DNA from: Bemisia tabaci
Lineage: Eukaryota; Arthropoda; Insecta; Hemiptera; Aleyrodidae
Length of the DNA: 64,000 nucleotides
Direction: 5' to 3'
Assembly (NCBI RefSeq): GCF_918797505.1
Contig: NC_092801.1
Coordinates: 25,946,477 to 26,010,476, forward strand
Shown one piece after another: positions 43,600-54,884 of this stretch. Within the stretch, counting starts at the first letter, position 1, and each line of letters begins with the position of its first letter. A program made the position numbers and the translations under genes. The notes beneath the pieces are model-generated. The model ran no database searches and had not been told where the DNA came from. It saw only the letters and a list, made by a program, of their open reading frames with translations.

Positions 43600-44780
43600 G
43601 AATTTTTAATTTATGCTATCCATAATGTAAAGTACAAACTTTTATCTCGTACTTATAAGTGAAATCACGGTAATGGGAATAGTAACTTTGCCAGTTACAT
43701 TATAAGAATTTTAAAGGCAATGAGACAAATCAATCGAAAAAGAACAAAGTAGCCATTGGGAATCATCTTATTTGTGCACTTGCATAAGATTTATGCAAAA
43801 TATTAGAAGAAATTGTGATCATTCAAACTTTTGGACCGTAAAATGGGATGCCAGTTACGTAACTGACGGCGTCTTTTGCGGTCTAAAAGTGTTGGTAACG
43901 CAAATTTCTCGTATATTTGTGCACGAATTAATGCAGGATCACAACTTTGAAAGAGTTTCAACAACAGAAGTAATATTCTTTATGTCATTTGTTGTATATC
44001 TTTGAGAACCCTAAAAACTAAACTGGCGACACTACTATTCCCCCTTAAAGTGAAATCATCCTTATGAGTTTATTTTATAAAGTTATCGATGTGTGAGCGT
44101 TAAATTTTAACGAGGAGACATATGCTGAAGCGCTTACTTTCCTAGCCCATCTAGCGATCCATTTTCGCTACATAAATAAACACCTTTTGAAATAAAAACC
44201 CTTATTTTTCCCGACAATGCAATTCTGAATATCTTATTTCCTTATTTTAGCGTGACCTCTCCCCCCCCCCTTCGAGGCCGGGCAGTGGATTCATTACAAT
44301 TGCGCTTGACGCTCTAAGATAAAATATTCAATGTCGTAAATGGCGAATGTTTCGATCTTCCCTCGCGCATTCGTCATTACTCCTAACGATTTCCAAAGGT
44401 CCCGCACCAAGTGATCAATTACAGGTGTCATTACCACTCCATTTGAAGAGCAACCGGTGGCAGGAGGATCAAGAGCATGGAAATTAATTTTCCATTACTT
44501 ATATTTCGTCGCTCCTCTGACGTAAGAGCGTATCTCCGTTTTCTTATGAACCGCGGAGAGCATGTGCTTGAATGGAGGATAAGGCTCACGTTGAATTCGA
44601 GAGGAGGGACGATTTGAGAGGAGGCGGATGAAAAGGAAAATTCGGGCAGCGGAACGAAGAGACCGCCAACTCCGATTAAAAACGCAGCATTGCCATCTTT
44701 TCGTTTACTAGTCTTATTGTAATCTGTTCGGTGCTTAGGGGTTTGAAAAGGGGTAAAGTTGAGGGAAAATGGAGGTGGGA
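43600..44780. other. No recognised feature
   Basis: Single-copy DNA. The 77-codon frame at 43,772-44,005 is not recognisable. A short C run lies near 44,260. Confidence 0.3.
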
Positions 44781-44794
44781 GGGGTCACTAAAAA

Positions 44795-45040
44795 AAAATG
44801 TTCGGTCTTATGAGTCGAACGTTCGAAGTTCCATATCATTCCAACTATCCGGTTTGTCAAACTGGACTTTCGGTTCGTGTAACCGAGCATTCGGTTCATA
44901 TGACCGAACTTCGTTCGTCTGTTCATTTTAAAGTGGAAGTTCGGTTTCACGAACCGAAAGTTCGGTTTGATAAACCAAAAATTTGGTTTGACAAGCCGAA
45001 TTAGTCGGAATGGTATGGAACACCGAACTTTGGTTCATAC
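44795..45040. repeat. Tandem array of short palindromes (about 21-bp units)
   Basis: Repeated units, each itself an inverted repeat of the form TTCGGTT..AACCGAA. Clearest are three in a row: TTCGGTTTCACGAACCGAAA, TTCGGTTTGATAAACCAAAA and TTTGGTTTGACAAGCCGAAT. More diverged units extend to both sides. Not CRISPR: there are no unique spacers. Confidence 0.8.
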
Positions 45041-45416
45041 AATCCAATTTTTTTTTGGTGGTTCCTCTGGTTGAGCTAACAATAAGTAGCCAAACCTTAG
45101 GGGATCGCTCTGCAAGTAGAACATCCAACAACTCGAAAGCAGCCAGGTTATTATCTCTCAAAGATTTTCACCTGCTGATTCTTAAAAAATTACGAGTCAA
45201 AATACTGAAAAGATAAGTTTAAGGGAGAGCTCTGAACAATTGAAATATCCTCACTGTCACAAAAATTGAAGTGCTCTCATACAACTTCCTACTTTTGCCT
45301 TCTCCTTTGATATTTTTGTTGGTGAATACATCCTTCGAAACATTGAAGACTTAAAATGTCTGAACGCTGTATAGGTAAGATTAGCAGTTCCTCCTCGAAG
45401 GAACTTTTACTACACG

Positions 45417-46037
45417 AATGGGCATGTTGCAAACTTTTGCTAGAGCAAAAATAAGAGTTGTTTCTTGTAGATAATGCCTCAAAAATCACGATGAGCGCAT
45501 CGGCAAAGTCTGAAATGCACTCATAACTTCACAATCTGCGTAAGAAATTTGCGTTTTTTTAAGCTTCCCGCTTCAAAAACGATACTACGGCATAGGTGAA
45601 CATTTTGTTAGAAGAGTCGCTCCATCGTCGGCGATATTCATCATGGCCGACGCTTGCACTCAGTTCCGCGCGTAATTCAAGGAGAGTTCAAGGTCAATCA
45701 ATTCGGGCGTGGAAAATATGAACGTTAACACACCGATTGTTATCTGGTCTAATCCAGTTCAGGTGTTATCTCGTCCCATCAAACGTGTTTTGGCGGATTG
45801 GCGTCGGCTATGATGATTATTGCCGACGATGGAACGACTCCTCTTACAAAATGTTCACCTGTGCCGTAGTATCGTTTTTGAAGCGGGAAGCTCAAAAAAC
45901 CGCAAATTTCTTACGCAGATTGTGAAGTTATGAGTGCATTTCAGAGTTTGCCGATGCGCTCATCGTGATTTTTGAGGCATTATCTATAAGAAACAACTCT
46001 TAGTTTTGCTCTAGCAAAAGTTTGCAACAGGCCCATT
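45417..46037. mobile_element. Family U element, copy 2 (621 bp)
   Basis: Ends AATGGGCATGTTGCAAACTT and AAGTTTGCAACAGGCCCATT. Arms of about 220 bp include GATGAGCGCATCGGCAAAGT and TCGCTCCATCGTCGGCGAT or their reverse. Related to copy 1 in AAGTCTGAAAT, AATTTGCGTT and CCCGC words. Confidence 0.85.
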
Positions 46038-46151
46038 GGACTATGGGCATTTTGAGGAGAAATTTATTGAATGGACAATTTTATCGGAAATTTTGTGAAC
46101 AAAACCAATAACTTGAAATAGTGATTTCTTGAAACCCTCTTTTTATTTTTT

Positions 46152-46531
46152 TGAGCTCGCCCACTCGGGAGAGCTCTTTGCGATCGATTTCTTTTAGCAT
46201 TGGTAGTGTCCGTGGCGACAAATGGATGGTTCTCGTTGCCGTCGGAGGAACGGCCAAAATCCCATTGATTTCAAGGTCTAAAAGTTGAATTTTCGCGGGT
46301 TACAGTTTTCCTCCGTCGAACATTTCCGTTCCCTCATTCAACTGAGGATTAATTGTTCCTCGTTTGCTACACTAGAGAGCAGCACTTTCCAGTGGCCGAG
46401 TATATCATAGCATGTTGCTATGGTTTTATAGCAAATTACCTAATTGTATGTTATCATCCTCTTATCTTTTCAATGCAGTTTTTGTGTGCAGTTGTACTTG
46501 CAATTGTTATTATTTCTTAAAATAAAAAACA
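46152..46531 (+). mobile_element. Right LTR (380 bp)
   Basis: Starts TGAGCTCGCCCACTCGGGAG and ends AAAAAACA, directly followed by a primer-binding-site-like TGGTGACCTCGACGTG (46,532-46,547). The AATAAA near the end is a plausible polyadenylation signal. A primer site of the form TGGTGACC(C/T)CGACGTG is what I recall from insect BEL/Pao-type elements. Confidence 0.7.
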
Positions 46532-47589
46532 TGGTGACCTCGACGTGATTTAATAATTTGTTCAATTAATTTTAAGTTACTAAGACTAAGATTGAGATTT
46601 GCGCATAATTAATGGATAATCCTTAAGATTGCCGTTATTGGTACCATAGAAGGTTAATTAACCTCAAAATAATTGCATGCTTGAGAGCTCGGTTGAGACT
46701 CGCATTGGGATCCTTTCAGAGTTTGTTTAAACCTCATATTAAGAATGCTTTAGGATTCGTTTGAGCCCCTCGCATTAAGAATGCTTGGGAGTTCGTTTGA
46801 GCCTCGCATTAAGAATGCTTGAGAGTTCGTTTAGAGCCTCGCATTGAGTTTCTTTAGAGTTCGTTTTAACCTTAAAATACAGATGCATGAAGTGCTCTTT
46901 CGAGCTCCGTGCTATTTATAGTGCGCGAGGTGCTCCATTGAGCCACCGCATACATACAAAGGCGTGATGTGCTCCATTGAGCCACTCGCATACAAAGACT
47001 TGAAGTGGTCTTTCGAGCTCCACGCTAAAATTCAAGTGAGTTCCTTTTCCGCTCTTAGTGTATACCATAAGTATTGTGTAAGAATTATGGCAGAAACGTT
47101 CCTCCGAACCGTGCTCAATTATAGTTTCTTTGAACTCTGTGCCGATAAAAATTCAGAATTTCAGACTGCCAGCTTAACAAAGTATAACCTTAATTCAAGT
47201 TGGCGACTTGATTTAAAAAAAAAAAAAAAATTAAAATTAAATCATATGGTTTCATTACATTGTTGACAAGTTAAGAAAAAGCTTATCAACGATGAAAGCC
47301 AGAAACAAAAATGCGATGGCAAAAATAGCCATTGCAACATTTGCCGCAAAATCACATTCATAAAAGATAATTCCATTTCTCTCTCTTTATTTCTCTTTAT
47401 TTATTGAAATGTGAAAAATTTGACTTATGAAATTACGTCATAACATTTTGCATCGGCATGTAACCTCTGATAATTGGGTAAAGATTCATTTAATACGTAT
47501 ACAATTTTAGAAAAAAGCATTAATAGTTGTTAATAGTTTCCCAAAGGCGAGCTCTCCAACACAGTAGTGTTGGAACCAGCAGCTTGTTT
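46532..47589 (+). mobile_element. Right arm: leader of an LTR element
   Basis: Follows the LTR, with the 34-bp tandem array at 46,690-46,865. It ends TTGGAACCAGCAGCTTGTTT, the mirror of the left arm's outer end. It has an extra block of about 150 bp (about 47,256-47,410) absent from the left arm. The 100-codon frame at 46,964-47,266 has no recognisable domain. Confidence 0.7.
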
Positions 47590-48340
47590 TCCTTTGAGCT
47601 CCAAAGGTAAAACCATTCATACTTTCGTCTGGTCTACATTTTTGAGAGTGGCTGCTAGAATGATGACATACAACTTCCTCAGCATGCAGGAATGCAAACG
47701 TCGAAATTTATCGTTTCATGACACTCATTTTTTCAACGGATGACCATACACCAAACTTTTTTTATAAATTATGGTGTAAAAATATATCCATTGCGCATTG
47801 GATTAACGGGCAGTTGCAAGTGCGTCATATTTTTGACGCTCCATATGCTTTCTTCTCGTAAAAAACAAGGTTGTTCCCTGATTTTTCCCACATCTGCTGC
47901 GAAAAGATAAGTCCAAGGAGTAATCTCCATTTTTGGGACGTCTAATTGCCCGTCTAGAAGGAAGCTCTGCAAAAAGGCATTCTCTTACATCAAAAATAAA
48001 AATGTAATGGGCTTAATCAGCATCAAGATAACAAATATCAAGCGCGGGGGAAAATAAAGAAAAAGGAAGCTCTCGAAAAAAGGAACACAAAGTGGGGTGG
48101 CTTTGACGCGTTTCCCGAGTTCTGTCACACCGTGGCTTATGACAAACGGCAAGTTTTCAGTCCTCATAAAAGTGAAATTAGGAACGGACCGAAGAGTTGT
48201 TTCTTTTTTGAGTAAAATAAGGTTTGAGTAAAAAAACAGGCGCGCTGAGCGGCGTTTGTGATTTCGCTCTTCTGTGCTCTAAGGTTTACGCGGTAAGGAG
48301 CATTAGCGGTGCGTGGGTTCAAAAAGTGAGAGAGGAGAAG
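47590..48340. other. No recognised feature
   Basis: Single-copy DNA right of the large inverted structure. The short antisense frames are not recognisable. Confidence 0.3.
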
Positions 48341-48344
48341 CTTG

Positions 48345-48630
48345 AAACACCAAAGAGCCTCCTCCATCTATTCTCATTCTTCTTCTCCCTTTCTTATTTT
48401 TATTTTATATTTCCTTGTCATTTGCATTCGCTTTCCTCTTTTCCTCCTCCTCCTCCTCCTCCTTCTTCTTCTTCTACTACTTCTCTTCTTCTTCTTATTC
48501 TACTTCTCTTCTTCTTCCTCTTCATTTCTTACTCTCCCTCCTTTCATATTTCCCTGTCCTCTCGTATGTTTTTTTTTTTTTTTTTTTTTATTATTTAATC
48601 TCTTATTCTTTTCTCTGTTTCTAGTTATCT
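48345..48630 (+). repeat. Polypyrimidine tract
   Basis: C/T-rich, with runs of TCC, TTC and CTT triplets and a T run at about 48,570-48,589. Weaker pyrimidine richness continues to 48,930. Overlapping frames reading poly-Ser, Leu or Phe come from this composition. It can form triplex DNA. Confidence 0.8.
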
Positions 48631-48949
48631 GCCTTTTTAGACTCTTTCTGTACTGGTTCCATTTTAGTTTATCAGTACTATTTTCCCCTTTTTTAGCACT
48701 GGAATGAATTGTCAAATTTACCGTAGGTATATACCTATTAAAAATAAATGCATTTTACTGCCACTGCTGTTTTTTACTATTTCTCTCTCCTTCTCTTCCC
48801 CGCCCTTTCCTTTTAATTTTTTCTTCTGTTTCTTCTTTTTCCTCTACTCTGTTTCAATGCAACTATATCATTGTTTTTCTTCCTGCTTTACCTCTTTTTT
48901 AGTCTTTCTTAAATCTTTCTTTTGCTTTTTCTGGTAATTATTTCAATTT

Positions 48950-50660
48950 GGCATAAGGTTGCTTCTTCGTTTTCATTCTCCATTTTTAAGCGTGCCAGTA
49001 GGGCTCGCTTTTTGAAATCACTCGGATGTACCATAGTACAGCACACCGATCAACCAATGCTATTCAACGGGCCGTCCAAATATTTTTTTCCTCGGACCCG
49101 TTTTCTTGTCTTTGAACCATTCTACTGTCAAGCCCTGATGGTCTCTTACCAAAAAACCGAATGAACTGCTAATTGGGAACCCTTGAGAACATTTTCCTGT
49201 CAAAATCGTATTATTTCATTTGACAAAAACCTCATAGAAGCTTTCTTACGCTCGGAGGACTCAACTCTAGAACCTTCTTTCCCGCCAAAACTGTTTAGCC
49301 AATGAGCGTCTTGCACTGCAAGTGCAATCTGTGATGAGCCTCGTGACTCTTTATACCATGTACTAACCGTGGCCCCTGCAGAAATCCACTCAAACCACTG
49401 CAGTTATCTCCCGATATAGCTTTGGGTGTCAGGTTTCGAGCAAGGCAATAAAAGACGGCGAGGAGAGGGTCGCCTCGTCGAACCTATTATCTTCCACGCC
49501 CGATTAACCATTCACCGTGACGCCAGGATCCACCAAATTTTCACAAAAATTGTTCTCCGTCTATTTAGCGAGTTTTTCCTTACTTTCCGTTAAAGTACAA
49601 ATAAAAAGAGACCTCATTTGTAAAAATCGGCCGAATAGGAGAGAAGTTACAGTTCGAAATCCAAAGAGATAACTCAACGCGATTTCGATGCACGGCAGTT
49701 CGCCCAAATCACGGTCGTGCGAAATGCCGCATATCAGCTTAAAATCAAGATAATTGGACGGAATCTTTAAAATCAATTTACATTCAACGTTCATGAATCA
49801 ATATTTTCTCCCAAATTTAGCAAAAAGTACCAATTGATGCAAATAACAAAGACGTGAAAATAGTAGGTATGCGTCCAACATTTTAGTTATTCGGCACGCT
49901 TTTCCAACATATTCATGTTGGATTTTTCTGCTTGTTTTTCTTTCGCACTCATCGTTTACTTTTCTTTCGTTTCTCCTCCTCATTTTGCTCCCAAGCCTCA
50001 CATCCGTTTTTCATAATTTTAGGTTTTAGCCTATCCAATCCAAACAAAAACGAAGGAACTGCAGTCGCTAAAGTTCATCCTCAGTTTGCTATGGTGAGAA
50101 GATCAATAATTATCCATTATCATCGGGAGGCTGACCTACTCTGAGACGAGTCAAAATATTACAAGGACACCTTGTATCAGCATAAGTGAAATCACTGCCT
50201 CGTTGAATTGAATGTGACAAAGATAAGTAGGGAGTGGGACGGATTACAGTGAGTGAGTGCGGTGCGAAAAATCACCGTCTTGAATCACAGTGCATCACGA
50301 TTTTATGGGCTCATTCTGGGAAGAAGGAGAGGGGAATGACTTTTATCGACTCCCCGGCATAAAAAAAAATTAACTCGTAAATCTTGCCCTGTATCCCCAC
50401 CGCGAAAATCATCCCGAGTATTCTTCTTCATTTTCCAGGGTGTGCCTGAGCGGCTTTACCTAAAATCAGCCTAACTGCACTTCGCGTTCCCTAATTTTCT
50501 CCCGTTTTTCATTTCCTTAACCAAAAAAAGAAAAAAAATTTACCCTCGAACTTTTTGTGCGTAGGATAACACCTAAGAGAAAACAAGAGCTGCAATTTGT
50601 ATCGCAGACCGAGTGCCACCCCCTTCTTTTACGATTCGTCTCTGGTTGACTGATCCGCCA
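48950..50660. other. No recognised feature
   Basis: One of the longest stretches without a repeat family. Open frames are 60-80 codons and not recognisable. If a host exon or regulatory sequence exists in this window, this is one place to look. Confidence 0.3.
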
Positions 50661-50664
50661 GGTG

Positions 50665-50887
50665 CACTGAAAAAAAAGTAGAATTTACCATTCCTTCACA
50701 CTGTATTTCACACAACGTAAAGGAAACGTGAATTCTACCAAATCTCCAAGTCGATTCTGCCAGAGGAATGGTTACCTGTACCAGTATATAGTGACGCTTA
50801 CCTTTCTTCTGGCAGAATTTACTCTGAATTGACGTTGTGTGAAATACAGCGTGAAGGAATGGTAGATTCTACCAATTTTTTTCAGTG
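50665..50887. mobile_element. Family K CACTG-ended MITE, copy 2
   Basis: A 223-bp element with ends CACTGAAAAAAAAGTAGAAT and ATTCTACCAATTTTTTTCAGTG (outer part). Inside are CACTGTATTTCACACAACGT and GGAATGGT. TG is duplicated at 50,663-50,664 and 50,888-50,889. Confidence 0.85.
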
Positions 50888-51145
50888 TGCCTGGTACCTA
50901 CGTTCTGGAATCTTTTTTGAAAATAACGCGGGACTCATTTGTCATCGACAATATCTCGAAAACAGGATTTTGACAGATGTTTTAATTTTTAAAAAGGAGT
51001 AATCAATTAGACTGAGGTCGTAAAATACTGTCATAATTTTCTTGCTAGCATGTAAAGAATTACTGAGAATTTACGAGAATACACTCACATGCTCTTTTTA
51101 TAATCAATTAAAACGCTTGTCAATTTTTTAGACTGCGAAATACTG

Positions 51146-51352
51146 CCGTTTAGCAGAAATACGTCCAATTGGATCATATCTGGGGGAAAAAATCTGGAGC
51201 ACTTTCTGATTTCCGTTTGGGAAACACGTTAAAGTGCGGTATGTGGCTCTCTTCGCTCGTGTCCTGGGAGAATCTGCAAACGCCTTCAAATGAGTGTATA
51301 TGCAACACGGACAGTCTCTGGACACGAATAGTTGCATCGCAAGGCGCTGACG
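51146..51352 (+). mobile_element. Family D repeat, copy 4
   Basis: Begins CCGTTTAGCAGAAATACGTC, then CAATTGGATCATATC, and ends CAAGGCGCTGACG. It contains ACGCCTTCAAATGAGTGTAT and CACGAATAGTTGCATC. The reverse frame encodes MQLFVSRDCPCCIYTHLKAF, also found at 60.5 kb. Confidence 0.75.
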
Positions 51353-51375
51353 AGCGGCCGCATCGCGCGTCGGCG

Positions 51376-51609
51376 CACAGTGGATCGAGTCATTTAGACA
51401 GGTCGGACACATGAAATTTTTTAGTAAAACTGTAACTTTTGTGTTTGTTTTGTCACATTTTAAATTTTATATAGTGTTTCTAGAAGAAAAATTCACGAGG
51501 AAACCAATGAAACCACTTTGAGAACCTCAAAGTTTTGTTAAAACGGAGTTATAAACGTTTAAAGTTTCTAAATTTTCTCTGACCTCACCTATTGACTCGA
51601 CCCACTGTG
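51376..51609. mobile_element. Family N element, copy 2
   Basis: CACAGTGGATCGAGTC to GACTCGACCCACTGTG, 234 bp, with CG duplicated at 51,374-51,375 and 51,610-51,611. The interior aligns with the copy at 4.8 kb. Confidence 0.85.
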
Positions 51610-51679
51610 CGGTAGCCTTGTGGCCGCTGACGTCAATGGCACTTTATGATTCTTATTCATTCTTACGGTCTTTGAATTA

Positions 51680-51783
51680 ACAAGCACACTACTTCTTTCA
51701 AAGAGATTCAACCAACACATTCTCTGTAAAAAAATAAAATGGCGAAGGAAATTTTGAAACTTTGCATCTAAAGGTGACGAATT
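51680..51783. mobile_element. Family R half element
   Basis: GAGATTCAACCAACACATTC, TGTAAAAAAATAAAATGGCG and GAAATTTTGAAACTTTGC, with an AAAGGTGACGA end, match the right arm of R. Confidence 0.65.
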
Positions 51784-51807
51784 GAGATTGTAAGTTTTGG
51801 GCCTATG

Positions 51808-52060
51808 CTATCGTGCTAAGGAAAAACGCCACATAAACATTCAATAGTTGCCAAGTTTCCTTGAATAGAACGTTCATTTATAAAGAGATTCATGAATATT
51901 TTCTCATGAAACTTTCAGATGATTTAGATCTGATTACGAATGAAATTTTCTGAAAAATAGGAAGAGACATATCCACAAATTTCCTTTATTATTCGTATTT
52001 TATTGAAGGAAATTTGGCGCCATTTGAAGGCTCTTACGGCGTTTTTCCTTAGTACGGCAG
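51808..52060. mobile_element. Family A element, complete
   Basis: A 253-bp copy, CTATCGTGCTAAGGAAAAAC to GTTTTTCCTTAGTACGGCAG. TG on both flanks. Confidence 0.85.
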
Positions 52061-52108
52061 TGTAGGCCTCTAATTAAGTCTACGATGCGACGCACCAAAA
52101 CAGAAGTT

Positions 52109-52361
52109 CTGCAGTGCTAAGGAGAAACGCCGAATGAACCTCCAGGCGCTGCCAAATTTTCTTTGATAAAATACGAATTCCCTGGTAAACTTATAATTTT
52201 TTTTCTTTCAATTTTTCAGAGAATTTTGTTCGAATTTTGTTCTAAAGTTCCTGAAAATCCCAATGAAAAATATTCATTACTTTTCTCAAAAATAAACATT
52301 TTATCAGGGGAAATTTGACAACTCTCGAATATTCATACGGCGTTCCTCCTTAGTACGGCAG
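52109..52361. mobile_element. Family A element, complete
   Basis: A 253-bp copy, CTGCAGTGCTAAGGAGAAAC to GTTCCTCCTTAGTACGGCAG, 48 bp after the previous one. Confidence 0.85.
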
Positions 52362-52655
52362 ATTTCGACAGTGAACGACCCATTCGGAGGTAAAGCAACT
52401 CGAAGGCGCGTAAAATAGAGGACCGGAACAAACCAGGTGCATACTTGTGGTAGTAAATGTTACCGGTGGATACTTCCGCCGTGCTCGGCGAAAAGCACGT
52501 AAGTAACGTATTGTTACCGTTGAAAATACGTTGTTTTTACGGGCTCCTGTTGCCGCGGTCGGGGAGTGATTACTCGCCGTTGTCGCACTTTATGACAGTC
52601 ATAAAAGTGAGTGGGCGACGTCACCGTTGCGTTGCTCCGGAGAAGAATGACCCGT

Positions 52656-52785
52656 AATTGGACGTATTTCTGTCAAACGGAACTATGTGCATTAAGACAT
52701 GAGCCCTGAGACTCATAAGAATATATGCATAACAGGGCTCACGTCATAATGCACATAGTTCCGTTTGACAGAAATACGTCCAATT
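52656..52785. mobile_element. Family C MITE, copy 3
   Basis: A 130-bp near-perfect palindrome, AATTGGACGTATTTCTGTCA to TGACAGAAATACGTCCAATT, with TA on both sides of the ATTGGAC ends. Confidence 0.9.
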
Positions 52786-52806
52786 AAGAGTTTACGCCGC
52801 TGGAGT

Positions 52807-53288
52807 ACCGTCGTGCTGAGGAAGAACGCCGTAAGAACCGTAAGGCGTTGCCAATTTTCCTCCGATATAATACGAATTTATTGGAGAAGTTGGAAATATG
52901 TTTTGTAAATCTTCCATCGCAATTTAATCTGAAAAATCTGAAAATTTCAAGGAAAAATATACGCATAAATTCCGTTAAAAACACATGTTTTCTTTGAGGG
53001 AATTCGGGTAATCTTGAATGTTTATACGCCGTTTATCCTTACCACGGCAGTGCTGTCGTGCTGAAGAAACACGCCGTATGAACATTCAAGATTTGCCAAA
53101 TTTCTTTCAATAGAATATGATATTCAGGAGAATCTATGCATTTATCCCGTACAATTTTTCGGAGAATTTTATTCAAAATCATACCTCAATTGTCTGAAAA
53201 TTGTGGGGGAAAATATTCATGACTCTCCTCAAAAGTATACATTTTATCGGAGCAACTTTGGCAACTCCCGAATGTTCTTACGGCGTTT
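52807..53288. mobile_element. Two family A elements head to tail
   Basis: The first (52,807-53,050) runs from ACCGTCGTGCTGAGGAAGAA to TTATCCTTACCACGGCAG. The second starts at 53,053 (CTGTCGTGCTGAAGAAACAC) and reaches TTCTTACGGCGTTTA near 53,288, lacking the last bases. Confidence 0.8.
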
Positions 53289-53335
53289 ACACCCCCTCCC
53301 CTTTGTAAGACCCCATGAGACAGGCTCAGATTCCT

Positions 53336-53563
53336 ACACGGAAAATAAAAATTGCTGATTCAACAATTCAATTGCTAAAAACAGTGAGTGCAATGTTTCA
53401 ACGCAGATTTTACAACAAAAAAACGCTACTTTAACCACCCCCGTGGTTAAATTAGTTTACAATGTGGTTAAAGTAGCATTTTTTTGTTGTAAAATCTGAG
53501 TTGAAACATTGCACTCACTGTTTTTAGCAATTGAATTGTTGAATCAGCATTTTTTTTCCGTGT
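53336..53563. mobile_element. Family T long-hairpin MITE
   Basis: A 228-bp nearly perfect inverted repeat. The left arm begins ACACGGAAAATAAAAATTGC and includes CAGTGAGTGCAATGTTTCAA; the right arm mirrors it and ends TTTTTTTTCCGTGT. The loop lies around GTTAAATTAGTTTACAATG. Confidence 0.9.
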
Positions 53564-53876
53564 AACACGCTACTTTAGATATAAATTGACCATTCTGCCG
53601 TACAAGACGCCGAAGTTTTTTTTTTTTTTTTTTAAAAAAAAAATTCGGAAACTTGGCCCAAAACGCTGTATACGCGCCAATGGGATACATTTCAGCGAGT
53701 TGACTGATTTTTTAAAGTTTGAAGTAATATTTCTATCGTCGTTAAACTCAATTAGTCTACGTAGAACACTTGAACGGCCCCTAAGTAAACAAGACATATC
53801 TACTCAGTCTACTCTACATACTGAGTTGACTCATGCTGAAATTTTGCAACTGACAATGCTAAATACCTGATCTTTG

Positions 53877-54131
53877 TTGGACCGCGTTGAACAGAAAGGA
53901 TCTAAGCTACATCAGCTATTGTCAAATCTAATCGGGTACTTTCATTTTTGACATGAAAACGGTTGTGCGGATATTTCTGCAGATTTCTGTAAATTTTCTG
54001 CATAGTACGAAGTAGATTTCTCAAAATTTTCCAAAGAATTAACACCGATGTTTTTTTGTAAGAAAAATAAAATGCCCAGCTAAATTTGGCAACAACCTGC
54101 GTGGCTTGGTTCCTTTCTGGTTAACACAGTT
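53877..54131. mobile_element. Family M MITE, copy 3
   Basis: Ends TTGGACCGCGTTGAACAGAA and TTCCTTTCTGGTTAACACAG, with GCTACATCAGC and GCGTGGCTTGG inside. Confidence 0.75.
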
Positions 54132-54413
54132 AAGTTTAGTTTTAAAGGTCAAATTCCAAGCCGTCAATCGAGACCAAGATTAATTTTTTCATTTGCTGAA
54201 AAATTGAGAAAGTTATAACAGTAAAAGGTGAAATGCTGCCTCCTACAACTTATTACGAGAATTGCATTCTAGGAGAAGTTTATAACTTCGTTTCTGCCAC
54301 ACTCTAAATCTATTTGAAGGACAGGTTATTTTCCAAAGTGTATTCATTGTTTCTTTGTCCCATGTATTTCTGCCTTAAATGATGCCAATTTCCAAGCTTA
54401 GTTTTTTATAATT

Positions 54414-54655
54414 CTACTGTGCAATGGAACCTTCGTCAGTCGCAATTAAAGTCTGGTCCAATTAAATACAAATTTCAGGAAAACTTATGGATATTTTCCG
54501 TTCTTTTTTCCAGAGAATTTTCTTCGTAATTAGATCTGACATATCTGAAAGTTTCAAGACAAAATATGTCTAACTCTCCTGAGAAATAGACATTTCAATG
54601 GAGGAAATTTGGCAGCTCTCGAATGTACATACGGCAGTTTTCCTTTGCACGCCAG
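54414..54655. mobile_element. Family A element, diverged
   Basis: The left end is degraded (CTACTGTGCAATGGAACCTT). The right part is clear: GGAGGAAATTTGGCAGCTCT to TTTTCCTTTGCACGCCAG. Confidence 0.75.
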
Positions 54656-54884
54656 AATCGTTTTTCTAAGATCTGAGTGACAACCCCTTTAACATTTAAT
54701 TCAATCATCCTCCCTCTTTTTCATTCTATCAGTTTCTCTTGTATATATGAAAGTCTTATAGAAGCTTTCTAATGCATATTTTTTAACAGCATTATTGCCT
54801 TTTTTTTTTTTTTGCTTGTGCAAAAGTTTTCTTGGACCCGTGTAAAATCTCCCAAAACTGACGTTCCATGTGTAATAAGAAATG

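Noticed and set aside
44795..45040. CRISPR-like array
   Set aside because: Units repeat without unique spacers of constant length, and the window is clearly eukaryotic.
36745..47266. Protein gene conserved in both inverted arms (MCSIEPLAYK frame)
   Set aside because: The DNA of the arms is conserved throughout, not just the frame; the peptide has no recognisable domain.
46152..47589. Complete LTR retrotransposon
   Set aside because: No gag, protease, reverse transcriptase or integrase motifs and no second LTR in direct orientation were found.
48224..48715. Overlapping frames encoding poly-Ser, poly-Leu or poly-Phe
   Set aside because: They come from a C/T-rich tract; all frames on both strands stay open for compositional reasons.
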